This document shows positions 5,480 through 5,731 of a stretch of 5,731 nucleotides of DNA, piece after piece. Within the stretch, counting starts at the first letter, position 1. Each line of letters starts with the position of its first letter. The notes beneath the pieces were generated by a model, which was not told the DNA's origin, searched no databases, and saw only the letters and a list, made by a program, of their open reading frames with translations. The stretch is taken from contig CAKTCH010000109.1 of assembly GCA_934538895.1 (NCBI GenBank), positions 1 to 5,731 on the forward strand, given 5' to 3'. A program made the position numbers and the translations under genes. The DNA is from an uncultured Alphaproteobacteria bacterium (GTDB lineage Bacteria; Pseudomonadota; Alphaproteobacteria; Micavibrionales; Micavibrionaceae).

Positions 5480-5731
5480 CTACGTCTGTCTCCGGATACG
5501 AAAATCTATATTGGCAACGTCTGGTTCTCCAAATTTAAACGTAATCCAGTCGTCGTCATCGTCCGTCTTTTCAACGGACATGGATTCGATCATTCGGCCT
5601 TCAGCGGAAAATCTGGAAAAAGGGTTCAGTATGCCTTCATTCGATGGGTCTCCCAGCTTTCTGAAGCGCATTTGCCTGAAAAAATCTTCCTGACTTATAT
5701 TTCCTGCCAGAAGGTCACACAGCATCGAGGA
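5480..5731 (-). CDS. Uncharacterised protein, C-terminal 83 residues (N-terminus beyond right edge)
   Basis: A minus-strand frame enters from the right edge and ends at TAG (5482-5480). The visible 83 residues are acidic with a natural-looking composition: LAGNISQEDFFRQMRF near the start of the visible part, then NPFSRFSAEG, a run of five aspartates (EKTDDDDDW), and the end FKFGEPDVANIDFRIRRQT. I do not recognise the family. An in-frame ATG at 5725 could be a start, but the frame stays open upstream (two serine codons) and no ribosome binding site is visible, so a partial gene is more likely. A terminator-like hairpin on the same strand at 5290-5313 supports it. It is convergent with the primase operon and may lie outside that module. 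The complementary plus frame is also open, so coding status is not certain. Confidence 0.55.
   Translation of the reverse strand, partial: SSMLCDLLAGNISQEDFFRQMRFRKLGDPSNEGILNPFSRFSAEGRMIESMSVEKTDDDDDWITFKFGEPDVANIDFRIRRQT

Overview
The window looks like part of an accessory or mobile region of a GC-rich proteobacterium, most likely an alphaproteobacterium. That placement is an inference from codon use, the HipB/HipA type and the AlpA-plus-primase layout; no rRNA, tRNA or housekeeping gene is present to fix it. The coding parts are GC-rich. The intergenic stretch at about 1180-1545 and the short gap at 2116-2269 are clearly more AT-rich and full of dyad symmetry.

Left part (1-1145, minus strand): a HipBA-type toxin-antitoxin operon. 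hipB encodes a small XRE-family HTH protein and overlaps the start of hipA by 11 nt. hipA runs off the left edge, so only about its first 271 codons are seen. A good sigma70-like promoter (TTGACT, 17 nt, TATCTT) reads into hipB, and an 11-bp perfect inverted repeat covers its -10 box and predicted start point, as an autorepression operator would.

Centre-left (1146-1545): a 400-bp non-coding divergent region. It holds the hipB promoter and operator, a pair of perfectly complementary 14-bp sites 31 bp apart, and a 59-bp imperfect dyad. These are candidate regulator-binding sites, or an origin-like region.

Centre to right (1546-5252, plus strand): a co-directional cluster of four genes: an unrecognised 189-aa helical basic protein, a 66-aa AlpA/excisionase-like HTH protein, an unrecognised 211-aa protein, and a 709-aa TOPRIM primase / RecA-like helicase fusion. 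The last three are tightly packed (gaps of 1 and 15 nt) with strong ribosome binding sites and are very probably one operon. A row of CCGG-centred boxes, roughly 19 bp apart and including a perfect 14-bp palindrome, lies directly upstream of the AlpA-like gene.

Right end (5253-5731): a non-coding segment with three strong hairpins, then the 3' end of a convergent minus-strand gene of unknown function with an acidic C-terminus. One hairpin followed by T5 fits a terminator for that gene.

Reading as a whole: this resembles a compact replication/regulation module of an integrative element, satellite or phage-plasmid, with a HipBA module beside it as a stability or defence cargo. No integrase, attachment site or structural gene is visible, so the element type is not settled. 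The most novel parts are the two unrecognised proteins tied to the primase-helicase and the repeat arrays in the two control regions.
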